Shown: one piece after another, positions 25,611-40,000 of the stretch
Layout: the number at the start of each line of letters is the position of its first letter
Position numbering within the stretch: the first letter of the stretch is position 1
Made by a program: the position numbers and the translations under genes
Notes under the pieces: model-generated
What the model was told of the DNA's origin: nothing
Database searches by the model: none
The model's input: the letters and a program-made list of their open reading frames with translations, nothing else
NCBI GenBank assembly: GCA_013433145.1
Contig: CM024174.1
Coordinates: forward strand, 8,650,336 to 8,714,335
DNA length: 64,000 bases
Source of the DNA: Ascaris suum
Lineage: Eukaryota; Nematoda; Chromadorea; Rhabditida; Ascarididae
Direction of reading: 5' to 3'

Positions 25611-27981
25611 ATCCCGGATGTTTTTCTTCGCTTCACTCCTCATCCGTATTCAAAATTCGGCATTTTCAAAGTTCACGGAAACTACCTGTTCCGATGTTTA
25701 TCACTTCTGGAACATCTACCCTCTCCTTGGCACCAGCTGATCCGAATGCTCACTACGATTAAATCCGGCAAACAATTACAGGTGTTGTTTTTCTTTTAGC
25801 AACATCGGTCACCTTATCTACAGTCAATATTATGCATTTGAACAATCCCTTCTATTCACGGAATACTTCCTGAATCGGAGATTTTAGTCTGTTATGAACA
25901 CAACAGTTATTGGGGAACGGTTGCTGCTTCAAACGCTTCGAGTTGCACTAGCTGCTGGAAGGTGCCTATATCTGTCCGTAAATATTTTCTACGGTTTGAA
26001 CTGCGCTGAAAATCTTCCAGAAATTGCTCTATTGCATTCGCTGTTTCTGATCACATTTGTATCTTACTACCACATCCTGCAGGCTTCATATCAATATTTA
26101 TACCTCTTTTATTCGAGTTCGGGCCTTTCATCCTGGACAGGCAAAACGAAACGGATCAAGGACTACGGTGACTCTTTGTGCTCCCCCCCCCCCCTCCCCC
26201 ACTGCGCATTTCTAATTTCTTTGTCAATTTAGCTTCTTAATGAAACTTATGTGATTTCCTTCGTCTTCAATGCGTCAACATCATACGAAGCAGCAATTCC
26301 ATGCAATATCTGCCAATGAGCAAGGTAGATACAGTGGGTAGAATATGGCAATTTACAATGCGGTTACGCATGCTAGCATTCGATAATAGAGGAAGGCATG
26401 AGTAGAATGGTGATGCAACGGCATCGATTTGTTGCTTCCGCGTAACCTCCTGCGACATGCCGTCGAGGTAGCTTTCATGTTGACTTTTGGGGCTAAAATG
26501 AGACCGACCGATCACCTATCAAAGCTGCGGCGTTACGCAGAACGTGCTATAGCTACATCACTAGCGCAGCCTGTCATAGTCTCCGCAAAATATGCAGATG
26601 GAACTTCGCAACTTATCACTTTTTCAGTGCCGAGGGGAAAGTGATGCGATGCAGCAACGATGATGTGGCGCTGAAATATTTTCCACGAAATCATCATTGA
26701 AATTTCATAGATGGAAAAGTGGAATAATTCCAGGGCAATTTCATCCGTCTGCTCAAGAAACTCGCTCAACACCGAAATATGTTTTCGACAAATTCCATCG
26801 CCTAGTAACTTAAAGAGCATATTAGTTCAATATGCTCCTTATTCCACAAGCAATAATTAACGTACTTAAAAATGAACGAGGAAGAAACAGCGGCAGATAA
26901 ATCCTCTTGATATGTATTTCGCACTCAGGCCGGTGTTAATAGCCATTCCCATATGTCAGGAAAGAAAAGTAAAATATATGGAACAGGAGTCGTGTATCTT
27001 AGCTGATTTGATATTGTATACTTACGTTTCACAGCGGATCACTTTCCCCTACTATCCGATGAGTAGCGTTGAAAATCCCAACAGCGCAAAATGCATTCTA
27101 GTTTCTTATACACTGAGATGAGCCTAACTGCTTTCGAAGCTAATGTCTTCGAAGTCAAAGGCGCTACAGGTGGTCGAATTGCGCTTCACATTATAGCCAC
27201 AAATTTCATGGCTTTGTCATTTGTCTCCACTTTTAGTGGTTCCCGAAGTGAAGCTACCTGAAGGACAGACATGCATACGCAAGGAAACGATATCATCACA
27301 ATGCCCTTCTCCAAAGCAAACTTCAGGAGTGCGCAAGAAGCAGCTGGAACGAATGGAAAGGGTATAAAAAGGAATAAGTTTTGATGGTCAGGCGCATTTC
27401 AACCAAGAGAGTGTGATGAGATTGGGATGATAATGCTATGAATGTGAGTTATATAGTAAAAAAATGGATCAGATTGTGCAAAAAAGTGCACTAGACGAAA
27501 CGCTGAAAACAACGGAATACGGGCGTTTCACAAATGAAAGTAGGACCTTGGAACGATGCTTAGCCACACATTCAAACTGCGAATCTACAGCTCAGCTCCA
27601 CAAATCACCTGAATGCCAAGACTGCATGGTCCGAGTCGGAATCAACATGTTGTAGTGCAAATGCTCCCATGAACGCATGCAGATGTTCCGTGAACACCAA
27701 AATTCTAGTGTGATTGTTGCTCGCTAAAAATTACATCTTCCTAGCAAACGCAAAAAGCAATGATGAAATTTATGATAGCATTCTTCTCTCCGAGATCGTA
27801 CGAGAGAATGCGCAGGGCACATATTGCACTTCTTGAGGGATCTGGCACTAGCGTGACGGTAACAGTTGGCTCGAGTGGCGAATCGTTAGGCTGTCATATA
27901 AATTGATGGATGAGTATGGGTGTAAAGATCAGCAAAAACTGCAGTTTCGCATCGTGCATGCACTAATCAATATAAGAATGA
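25611..27981. other. Intergenic stretch downstream of the G-alpha gene
   Basis: It holds a C12 run at 26183-26194 and overlapping open frames on both strands at 26.5-26.8 kb that read like protein in both directions, so neither is called. A plus-strand ATG frame of 63 codons at 27464-27655 is possible but unsupported. Confidence 0.35.
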
Positions 27982-27987
27982 TTTATT
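27982..27987 (-). terminator. Poly(A) signal AATAAA of the G-alpha gene
   Basis: The minus strand reads AATAAA about 30 bases after the TAG stop of the G-alpha gene, a plausible position for its poly(A) signal. Confidence 0.6.
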
Positions 27988-28016
27988 GACAAAGATGTGC
28001 AAATAAGATGAAATGT

Positions 28017-31000
28017 CTAGTATAGACCACACCCTTTGAGTTTGCTGGATAAGATCGTGTCCAAAACACTATCCAACACAAACTGCACTTGTTGCGTATC
28101 GGTGGCACAAGTATGATGACAATATATGAGTTTATTTGGCACTTCATTCGCCATGAAAAACTTCTTCTCGATGTACTTCGAGCATGCCTCATAGGTTTCT
28201 GGACCTACAACAAATAACTAATGTTGTCGTGAACTCATACAGTGGTCTCCGGAAACTGCCAATGAATGACCCTGATTTACTATCGTAAAAACCAAGGATA
28301 TAGCTGTTAATGAGGTAGTAATATCAAGGATCTATCAAGCCACTCAGAACCTCAAGCCACTCAGAACCCATAAATTTAGGCATAATGCTGTGTTGCCCCG
28401 TTTACAGATATTGAGGAGTATGGTCGGCAATCTCAACACTCCCCCATGAAAAATTGGTTAATCAACAGGAGAAGAAAACATTAATACTCAGTCCGTTATG
28501 AAACTCTTTCAATATTAGTCGTTCCTGGGCGTAAGTGAGCCAAACCCTTCAGGCTAGTCTCCGACGACTAAAAATAGCATGTTAACATGGCAGAGGGTTA
28601 ACTACCATCAGCGAGATTCGTTCTCAAATTCACGTTCTCCTTCTACTCCTTCTACCTTATACTCTCCCTCCCACTACGCTTTCTATCTATCATGCGCCTA
28701 CCCGAGACGATTACTTATTCAAGTTTGTCTGATTCAAGCCAGTTTTCGATAAGGAAAAGCAACTCTCAACACTTATACAGAATTGACGATGCAGGTGAAC
28801 GCGGCAATCAAAACAGAACAAACAGCTCAAAAATTCATTTCTGCGAAGACGGGGAAGCAGCATTGCCCAAATATGCGGTTTCAGCGAGAAATTTGAAGTA
28901 ATAACCTCTAACGTTGATCAACATCACATCGGTTGTGAAATTCTCTGAAATGCTGCCATGGCTACAGTGGCTCTTAGAATTAGAACTTCAGAAAATTTCT
29001 ACGCTTTGGCTCACTGAATGACTGTCGGAACTCTGCTATAACCCCGAGCATTTTACGTTTACTTGCAATCATGCAACTCACTTACCACTGTATTCGGGAA
29101 AAGCGATTTTCAACGACCGTCCTTTGCCAATTTTCTCCATGAATAAATCCTTTTTATTGAGGAATAAAATCATGTTTGTCTCGACAAAATATCGATTATT
29201 GCACACTTGCTTGAAAAGTTGCAACGACTCTTGCATTCGATTCTGAAAGCGACTTATTTGTAAAGGACTTATCGATTAAAATGTGGACTCTTCAACTGGC
29301 TTCATTTCATCACTTCATCAATGATGCCACCAACAAAGAGACGTGTTTTTATCGCCAAATACGGACGATTAAAACTGCACTCAGACGCCTACAGATATTG
29401 CTGAAAAATTGCTGTTTTTTCAGGAAATTCAACATATCCTCTCCACTAGTTGTGAATCTCGTGCAATTCTTGAATTTCATGAATTTCATGAAGTCTCATG
29501 AAGTTTTGCGCAACGAACTTGGACATGAAAAAAATGTTATTCGATCTTAGATTTATCCTAGATTTCAATCGCTGGAATTGCCTTGCCGAACTTTACCAGT
29601 CCCATGTTACCAAATGCGGGCTAACTGATCGATTAGTCGTTCGAAGGCCAGCGGCCAGCGGTCGGATGCATAAAATGCACAAACGGAATGGTTCTATATA
29701 GGTGTGACGGCATGTCGCAACCAAGTGACGTAACAGACCATGGTTGGAGAGAAAAGCATAAGATGAATGAGATCGGCTTTGGTTATGTTGCTCACAACGG
29801 GTTTCAATGATGGCGGGTTGGATATATCACAGTTCCGCGGATCACTTGCGACGTGAGAGCTAACCTAGGCGGTATTCGAAACTTTGCTGATTACAGGTAA
29901 AGTTGTCAAGCAAACGCTTTTAAAAACTCTACATCATTGCTTAAAACCTATCAAGCGTAATCCGACAGATTATCATATGACATCAACAAGCATGCTTCGC
30001 CTGCTATCACAGCATAAAATTGGGCAGTGCCGGTGGCGCCGCTGAAGGATTCGTGGATTGAAAGCCTGCTGCAGCTTGCACTAAAAATAGTACCTTGCAG
30101 CGAAAGAACTGCGCGAGATGTGTTGCCACTTCAGGGGACAGCCAGTGCAAGCTTCGTCATTGACGTCACGAGCAGAGTTAAATGAAAAGGAGTGATGAAC
30201 ATATTTTAGTAAAGTTTCTTCGTTTTTTGCGTCTTTGTAAAGTAAAGCTCGTGTCTGGTTACTGAAGTATTCCCACCAAGAGAAGGAATACTGCCAGTGC
30301 CATCGATGAGATAACTCGAAAAAATTATGGACTAGCAAACAAGTTTTTCGTTATAATTAGATGTTACAGTTAGAAACGAAATATATGAGCTCTACTTAAG
30401 CACGAGGATTAATGAATCGTTCCACACCGATGTGGTGTAATTGGCGCTTGCATAATTCAATTTTCACTACTAATCCTTCCTGTGTAAAGTTTGCTGACAC
30501 AAAAGTGTTGACGTGCGCATGCGAGAATGCATGTAAAACGGAAAATTTGCACAAAGCAAAATCATGGAAACGAATGAAAGGAAATAGAATGCATTAGCGA
30601 ACTGTTGTGTTGTCTTCACTCAAAACTTGATCGTATTCGCTGAGTGCGGCAACGAAAATTACAGCTTTGGCGTCATCAAAACAATGGATCCACTTCTTGC
30701 GTTGCGACCTCTGACCACCAACGTCAAAAACCCTGAAAGGAGAAGCGTAAAAACTTCTCACGGTGACCCTGATGGTCTAAATTCGCTGATTTGAAGCAGG
30801 CGGAAGTCGTCTGGCTTTCTCAAAACTTATAGTGGAACAAAATTTTCGAAGGCGACATGAAATTTTTTTTGATCTTAGGCATCATTTGGACTCATAACTA
30901 CTTCACACTAGTGAATCGGTTATTTTTAATAATGCCGAAGTGTCTGTAGCGTGTGCACATAATGAAATGACATCAGAGAAGAACTGTCTCACTATCTATA

Positions 31001-34000
31001 AGACTGTAATATCTTCAACTCCTCAATGTAGCTCGAAAGTAATTCTGCAAACTCAGCTGGTATGATTAAATGGAGGTTATCGCTATGCTAGCACTCCGCC
31101 GCTCTGAATTTCGGTGCAAGTGATTTTAAAAGAATGCATGAAGGCTCACTAATCTCAATTCATGACATAGAACTGCATGCTCAAGCTTGCATTCTTTTAT
31201 TTGTTGCAACACGCAGCAACCTCTAGCACCTTACGCATCCAACATATTTCGTGGACTGTGCATACGGAATCTCACCTTTCAACGGTGACCTCCTGTTCTC
31301 TTCATCATTGCAGAGCAACACTTTAACGTATGTTAGGATGTGCAACGCGCAAAGTGAAGACAAATTTTGCTCATGGAGAACTAAAATGTCCAGCTCTCTT
31401 AAAAGCTTTTCGGATTTTCCGGACATTTAAACTGTTGTAGACGTGAAGTTGATCGGACGAATTCCTTCCACGAAGAATCACCAACTTTGGGTGAATGAGG
31501 TTAGTCACGTCATGAACATGATGCATAAATGCACGACTGCGCTGTTCTGATCAAATGTAACAACTAAAGGTTCAGTAGTAGTATAATATTGCACAAGTGC
31601 ATATCATGCAAACACCTCTAAGAGGCCTCTGTCAAGGTTGAGCGCTGCTCGACTTTTGCGATCATTCAGAAAACATTACTGCAAGATAACGAAGGACTGT
31701 CCTTTCTGCGCAGATTTATAACGCCCATCGAAAAATACGCAACGTCCATTGACGATACTAGAATAATACGCTGGAAGGCACCGCGCTAATCCTACTCGCC
31801 TCACGACACCCACGTCACTTTCTTAATGGGAACGACTTACCTCCATGTTTTGTTCTTCATTGTGAAAGTCACTTCAATAACCCCCATTGTCGCGACTCGT
31901 GTGTGAAGAATATCTTGTTCAGTAGGTATATATTTGGGATCATATATGCGTTCCAACGAATCCAGAAAACTACAACAGGTCTTTCTTAAATCATTTAATC
32001 GTTGTTGGTCAGTATTGGCGGTCTGCATCACAGAAGCATGTCGCTTTGTGCTGTCAGTAAGCGAGTGAAGAGATTTCGGTGCAGAACCGAAGAACTTTTC
32101 TAAACGTGGCTTTTTCACTTAATTCGGTCTTCTTCTTAGCAGTCGAAAATCGATTATTATCGAACGTTTTTGCATCTCGACTGACCTGCTTCTTTGAAAT
32201 TCATTCGGCTCCACTTTTCACCGAATGCATTCGTTCAACTGCTGACTATCATCTTTCCATCAGAAGAGAATTTCTTCCTAACGCGTTGGAGGTCTTCTTT
32301 GAAAAAGCGTATTTAACACATCTATTTCTCACAGCGTTATCATTTGCGTAAGACGAATTATGCCACAGCACTTGAAAATTGAAGGTGCACCCTGAGATCG
32401 TCGTTAGGTTCAAGCAGGCGCTTGAACCTAAAATAAATCAACCTGCTTTTCTCGAGTGCAAAGGAATACTGAGTGCGGAAGATTCAAACAGGTGCTAGGA
32501 GCAAAGAGAACGCCGCGTATGAAAATGCGCGTTTAGCAACGAGGTGCAATTTATGCGATCGAATATTGATTTGACTTTTTTTTCATGGCCTGATGACTTA
32601 TTTGAAATCGTATAGCCTCCAGAGATTGCGAGAACTTCCTTGTTTGTTGTTTTGACTGATAATAATATTGCGCCTCTCCTTTAATAGTGAAAATGGTTTG
32701 TCACACTTATATTGCTCATTGTCAGTTCCTTTAACTCATTTATACTATAGCTATCCTTTCACTCGAATCTCATAGTTTTTTTCGCTGACATGAAAATACT
32801 TTTACCCTCATTCGATTTCATTTGCTAATATTGCGGTAGATACTTAAGGCAGAAAGCCACATCGTTCATCGCATGTTCATTTGGACACCAAGTTGTTTTG
32901 TTTTGTAATGCTGCGAGAAGTGTTACTGAGAATTTGTTCAAGAATTACAGGCCTCCTGCGGGCACTGTTTCTGAAGACTATTTCGTCCATCGTGAAGAAA
33001 GGAAAATATGGTGAGGGGCTCCTTTAAGTGAATTGTGATGCAAATCATGAATATAAAGGAGCAACCAAGTCTCATCCCGCCCCCTACTATCATTCGCATA
33101 GAGTATGTGATATTTGGCGTCTTTAGAAATACTGTTTGGCCTATCGACGAAATTGCTTTAGACCTAAGCAGTCCATAATCTATGGTGGATCACACTTAGT
33201 GATCTGCTAACGTTTGAAACACATTGAATTTGTCGTTTTCTCACTGCGCAATCGTCGTTTTCTACTTTTTTTCGCCATGTTCTGATTTTAAATCAGTATC
33301 ATCCTTCTCTCACCGAATCTCGCGTTCAGGTAGTTTTATGGATATTTAGGTATCCACTCGATCCACTTATTTGTTCTTTCGGCGCGTTTTTGCCCTCGAT
33401 TTGCCTGCACGTTCGGATTTTGCAAGGATCTGCATTGTCTTGTTTGGTCAGTTCAGGCTCGTACGGAGTTAACAACGTTATTTGCGGTTTGCTCAGACTT
33501 CCCGAGATTCCGCTGCTGATGGTGAAATCGTTCTCAGTGAAGATGAAAATGGGCGGGGGAGGGATTCCACGAGAGTACCGGATTGAGAAATTGGCATGAC
33601 TTTTGTTAACTCAGTGGCAGAATGCGTAAGGGAAGGGCTTGCAGAGGAACAAGGTATTCTGCAGCACATAACAGAATTGGGTAAAAGGCGCAATCAGAGG
33701 ATGAAGTTGAGCTGTCCTAATTTTAAGAGGTGCAGAAAAAAGTGGCAAAGAGTCATGCTACTTCCATTTCATGAACACTGCAGGGAATCAGCCGATAACT
33801 CACAAAAGCCAGATAGCTGGCGCGTTCTACGCGTTGAAATACATGAATGTGCACAAATTGTACCGCCGTGAAATCTCGTAGATTGTGGTTAGCAGATCCA
33901 GGGATTTAGTAAGGCCTGACAGTTTTATTCTGTGCATCGATTAATATTTTTTCCCTACGAAAGAAATCGAAAGTATACATTTCTTTTCTGGACCGGCCCC

Positions 34001-37000
34001 GAGAAACCGTTACTGCATTGCTCCGCTGGATGAGATAGGATCTTTCGAAACACTGAACGATCCTCCTTGTCCATTCCGTCATACGACACAAGCAATGTTC
34101 TATGATTAGAATGAGTGGATGCGGAGCGATTGCATAATCTAGCAATAGGGCTATTTCCTTATGAAATCGAGACTTCGAAGGCACCAGTTCTTTGCGAGTA
34201 CTTGCTAGAAAGACACCAGTACCTTAAAAGCGACCTTCACGAGACAGCAGACTCATCTGCAGCAGAGTAGGATGAAACGAACGAATTGATTGAATACCGG
34301 ATAGACGATTTTCCAAGCATTATATCATTCAGAAAGCAGAGCAGAAAATAGCATTGTATGATAAAAAGAAATGTTGAAGTTCGCTGCAGGAAAGGCGGAA
34401 ATGTGCAAACCCACGCACAGACTTTGCTGCTTCCTTTTTGCAAATCCGGGTATGCAATGGAGCGCTATAGGACTTCTTTGATGGTAAACAATGGCTGCAC
34501 TCAAAGCGTACTTATTTTGAGTGAGAATGCGCATGAGGAAGGGGCAGGATATGTGCTTCTGAACTCGTCTCATCACGCCAACCGCTCCTTTGAGTCGCGA
34601 GGAAATGCCGAAGTTCGTGCAACTAAGCTGCATCATCCTAACTGATCTGACCATCGCTTCGAAAACATTGCAAATAAAGATGCGTCTCAGTTCGCTCTCG
34701 TTTTCATGTGACTACTCTCCCATTTGAATGATCCAGTGGCGCGAAGTTCGAGTGGTATGAACCTGCCATTGTTCATTTAACTGGAGTTAACTTACAATAG
34801 AAGGTTCAAGGTAGTTGTTTGCAGCTAGAGGCACGATTTCTATCGTTTTCTGGGGAGGCGGTGAGGGGAGAACGGGGCGGAAGGATTATTGGAAAAGCGC
34901 TGTATGACCACAAAATCCAAACAAGCGGTCTTGGTATCTTCCGCCGAACTCATTAGCGAAACGTGAAAATTCAACACATTATGTATAGAGCACATGCGCA
35001 TTCTCTTGAGTGTTTAGAATTTATAAACAGCTGGAATTCCTTTGGTATTTGTTACGTGCTATGTTTTCGCTACATATGTAGTTCGAAAGTTTCTACGACG
35101 ATTCATAAAACGTCAGATGATCACGTTTTTCAATGGCACTCAGATGAACTCACTATCTTGCCGAGTCGTTGAGGTAGTATTCGTCTTTCCTTGTGAAAGC
35201 GACTTGCACGCTTTTGTCTGCCCACAAATGCTTGATAGCGGTGTAAATTTCCTTGGTCATGGGACCTAGTTCCTCTTTTTTCGCGATAACTCCTTGAATG
35301 AATCGTGCATAATCCTGAAACTTCCTAATCTGAAACAGAATGAATCAGTTTCCTCATAGCATTGGGACTGCTTCATTCGGTGATCTGTGCATGTGTGAAG
35401 AGACACTAGCACGTGACAACATCGTCACAACGATAATAGAGTGATTAACGTTGAAATGGATGATGCAGCATCGAGGGGATTTCTGCTTAGCGGCTGAATT
35501 CACAAGCGAATTTACTGAGGCAGTTGTCCTAGTCACGTATTTGGAAAGAGAAATCGCTTCGAACAATCTCGAAGAGTTTGGCGAACAAATGAGTTCAAAT
35601 GGTCGCGACTGCCGGAACAGCGAAAGGAGAAAATGAATGTGCGAAAATAGTCCCATTTGCGATTAACATTACGTGTGACTCCAATAAACAGTTTTGTTTC
35701 CCGTCTAGGGGCAATTTTTTCAATGGTGGCGCCTTCGTGAAAAGCAGCTCAGAATCGCAGGACGAAATGAACCAATAAGTCCTGCCCCTAGTAAAAAAAC
35801 TTGCATTTATTAAAGTCTGATTGCACACCGGTCATTTGTCCGAAACAGCCGTCCAATAGCGAAGGCACGTGAGGGTGCACATCTGGAATACTGACATGAT
35901 ATGTGTTCTTTACAGCTATGCCCACTGAATCTGCTAAAAAGTTCAACGTTTTCTGTAATGATTCTTTCCACACTACCTGATGGTGTGATCCACTGATCAA
36001 AAGTTTCATCTATCAATTTATAGAGCAAAATTGGCTCCGAAATTCTTAAAGCATCTTTAATTGCTTTTTTATTATCTCAAATAGGAATGATTAGCCACCT
36101 CAGTGGAGATCCACTATTTTCTGTGTAATCATTGAGAAATATTATCGTTTAACAATGTTGTTTTTGATGGCGGAAACAGCGCAGTCGATTAGGACTTGTG
36201 AGGGATGTTCACAGAATAATCGCTTTTTAGGCGTTATGATTGTTTTTATTGTTTATGAGAATGTCATTGCAAACAAACATCGGAATCGAATGACGGCCGT
36301 AATCTGTGAAGAAGACTTCGCGAACACTGAAACATGATCAACTGTGCTCGTGATACATGTGCTCCACTAAGTAGCCCATCAAGGCGATATTTTTTGCAGC
36401 TTTATCGACACCTCATGATTAACACTTAAATAACTTCTATCACTTTATCAGAAAAAGTGAGCCCTGAGGTCCTTCAGTTATATGAAATTAATGCAGAGAG
36501 ACATTTTGGCACTAATTTTAACATAACGCTATCCGAAACGACCTGTTCCTCATTATCCGCCACACTAATAATTAAGGAACGTGTTCCAGCACCATCGTGA
36601 GATGTCAACGCGTCAATAAATAGACGGTATGGAACCGCTTGCAACACGTTCGAGAGGATGAGGAAACGATTTTTCAACTATGCTGCGCTAGGTTTTGTGT
36701 GAATCAACTATTCAGCTGTAAGCGAATTTACGAATGGACTATTGAATGCCGTTTCACAGCAATAGCTCGTAACGCATTGGTATACATGCACAAGGACGTA
36801 TATGCACAAGAGATTGTATTCACTGGCGGCAAATAACGCCTAATAAGAAACTCCGATAGCCTAGCATTTTGGAAGCGTAGCATCTACATGTTAGAACACT
36901 ATCAGGCCCGTGATTGAGAACAGCAGTTTTTGGTAAGAGCTGCGATTACAGTTCCCTGAATGGTCAGACCGAAACCGTCGAAGTGAAAACGAAACCAAAT

Positions 37001-40000
37001 CACTTTATGCTGAGCAGTTTTGCAGCAGTGGCCTTTCGAAGGAAGAGAGCACTGCGATGACTGCAGAGAATAAGTGAAATGTCGGACGTTTTATTTACAT
37101 GGCTGCTGTTTACTAGTGTGATGCTGATTCGCGTCGTGGAATATGCATTTTTCGGTTTATATCGCCGAACACTTTCTCTTTGTGGCTGAGAAAGTGTGTA
37201 TATCTGTGTATTTTTGTGATAATGCATCTTGCTGTGATCTATATCGGAAAAAACCCTATGTCTACAGCAATGAATCGAAACTGGAAGTTTAAGGAAGTTT
37301 TATGCCTAGAGCATTGAATAGGGACAAAAGTCTGAGTAAAACATCCACAGTTTTGTTGTCGTCAGACCAATTGCCTAAGAATCTTTAACGCCATTCACTG
37401 CAATGAAGTCATAACGATTGAGCAATGTGCTACAAATCGATAGGTGCCACTTCTACTGTTATGTAGTCCATTCCACGTGATCAGAACCGAGCAAATTAAA
37501 AATTTGTTGTTCTTTAAAGCGTATGGGCATATCTTTGACGAAATGGGTTTAAGTAACTGAACAAAGCAAACGGTCATCAACAGCTAACCAATGAGATATA
37601 CTGCTACATTAAGAGTGCTTCAAATAAGCTCGAATGACAAACCTGGTTTTTCGAACTGGCGAGAGGTATTTTCAATTCATGCATTCCGTTAAGTATAGCA
37701 CCAATCGATTGGATAGCGTTCGCATGCACCATATTCTTCTTCTGCAACGCTTCATCAGGGGGGTAGCCGTTATCGTGAATGATTCTGAAATAGATCCTCC
37801 GATATTTGCAGTAAAAGTGGTAGGTTCACTGTCCTGTTTAACAGCCTTCATATACTGAACACATTATACGTCGCTATATTTTTTGATACGCTGAAATCCG
37901 AAAAAAAATCCATAATAACGCCTATCCAGTAAGCAACGTATTGAGGTTTAATAGCGTGGTGACGTTTACGTGAACTATGAAATGCGCACTCCATACGAAT
38001 ATTTGCTAACGTCTGGAAAAAATTAGAGAAGTTACGTTTCCTAAGAACGTATAAGACGGAAAAATATTCCGCGCAAACAAAAGTGACGGAAAAACCATCT
38101 TCAGCAACCAGCAGTTATGCATAGCCAAACGAGAATCAGATGATTGCAGGGCTGGAAAGTTCGTTCAAATCGACGCGACTCTAGGAAACTAGGAAATGAT
38201 GAAAAGTAATCAGACAGAATTCTGAACGATTGACGTGAGAACCCGTGGAGGTTTCTATTCATTTATTCTAATGGACGGATAATCAGCGCTGTAGAGAGAG
38301 GCAACCGATCGCTGCATTAATCAAAGAGTAAACACGCGAAAGATCGACGCAATTAAATGATTCATGCAAAGTTTATTGCACTTAAATGAAACGGATGTTA
38401 ATGAGCAGCGTATAGAATAATGAACCCGTTCATGGCCCGTTAATGTAATGGTGTATATAAGTGCACTTACGAGGCAACATGCACTGTTAGCTTAAAATAA
38501 GGTAAAGATAAGAACGGTCGTGTTCTATGTATTTTTATTGGACTCCTTTCGTGAAATGAGTGACAGCGAATAGAACCTAATTACATTTTTACGCTAAATA
38601 CACCTGATCGCCGAGTTGCATCTGAAGAACTTTACCACAAGGAAATTATTTTCACCATGAGCAAAAATAATTCCCGAGTCCGAGTTCGCTTATGAAATGC
38701 AAGAAGTTCGCCCACTTCTCTTCTCAGAGAGAATAGTTCACCCCATATGTGCGTGCAGTTTTTCTACGAAGCCGAAAATCTTCTCTCATCTCGCAAGCGA
38801 TTTCCGCTGTCGCTTTTCTGGTTACCTCCATCTCTGCTTTTTTGTGGCATAAAAGTTGAAACGTGCAAATTGTGGTGCAGATGTTGCGAAATGAAAGTGT
38901 CCTGTCCTCATTCGTGTCTGTCACGTTGTGAAGTATAGAGTTTGAAAATTGAATTGCTACATCTGACACTCGGGAAGCCGAAGAGGCAATTTGAATAAGG
39001 GGGAGGTAGGACATACAACGTGCGCTTCTACAGTCACCTCCATACAAAACAATGTTCACTTTTGAGCGTCTTAGAGTTGACTGGTTGAAAAATGCGGCCT
39101 GCTTGTTGCAAAGCGCATGTAAATTTTTGATCGCATGTGCATACTAACCTTTTTGATGTTCGCGGACTAATTTGAAGATAAATATAAGATTTAATCGTGT
39201 GAAACAGGTTCTGTTTACGACCTTTACATCTCTAGCGTTTATTGCTTCATAGCTTGCAATTATCGGAAAGAAGCAAATGCATGGTACTGCATATGCATAC
39301 GCATACACACGTACACATATAACGCGCTGTGCAAATACAATTGTGTAAAAGTGGTAAGCCCGGAGTGCTGCGATCATCGTTGCAAATTGGAGCGGTATTT
39401 TGTGCAGTTTGCATTCTGCGAGACTGCATAACCAAGATGTGATCGATTTAAAATCGTTTATGATGTAGTTTGGCTGAGACAATTTGGCATAACAAAGGCA
39501 GTTAATTCGCAGCAACTGAATATGGAAGCACGCTAGGAGAAATGACACAATATACGATTCAATGCTTAATAACTGCAATAAAATCTGCATTATAATCTTT
39601 GATTCCGACTAAACCGGGATCACGAAATTGACCTGTCTTTCGGAAAGTTTGCGAATGTAAAACCCAACTGCTATAACATGCATGCATGCTTCTTCTCTCC
39701 TTTAAATATACAGTGTTGAATATGGTGTTAAATGTCATTCTGTGGCACCGAATCAATGAGCTGCAGCTTCAGCTTCTCCAGATTCCGAACTGCTCAAACC
39801 TAGTCTGACAGACATATGAATACATGTGCAAAAGCACGGACATGAAATTATGTTAATATGTTTCGTGGAAAATAAATCTGTGAAAATGCAGAAATGGCCG
39901 CGAAAGCAACGCGATGGATATCGCCACCTAATGAGCGCGACAAATGTGGCGACAGTTTTCATATTCAACGCTAATAAAAACACGTTTTTCTTGCTAGAAA

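Noticed and set aside
39144..39590. 148-codon minus-strand hydrophobic frame
   Set aside because: Inside a G-alpha intron, no start context, no motif; composition is what AT-rich noise gives.
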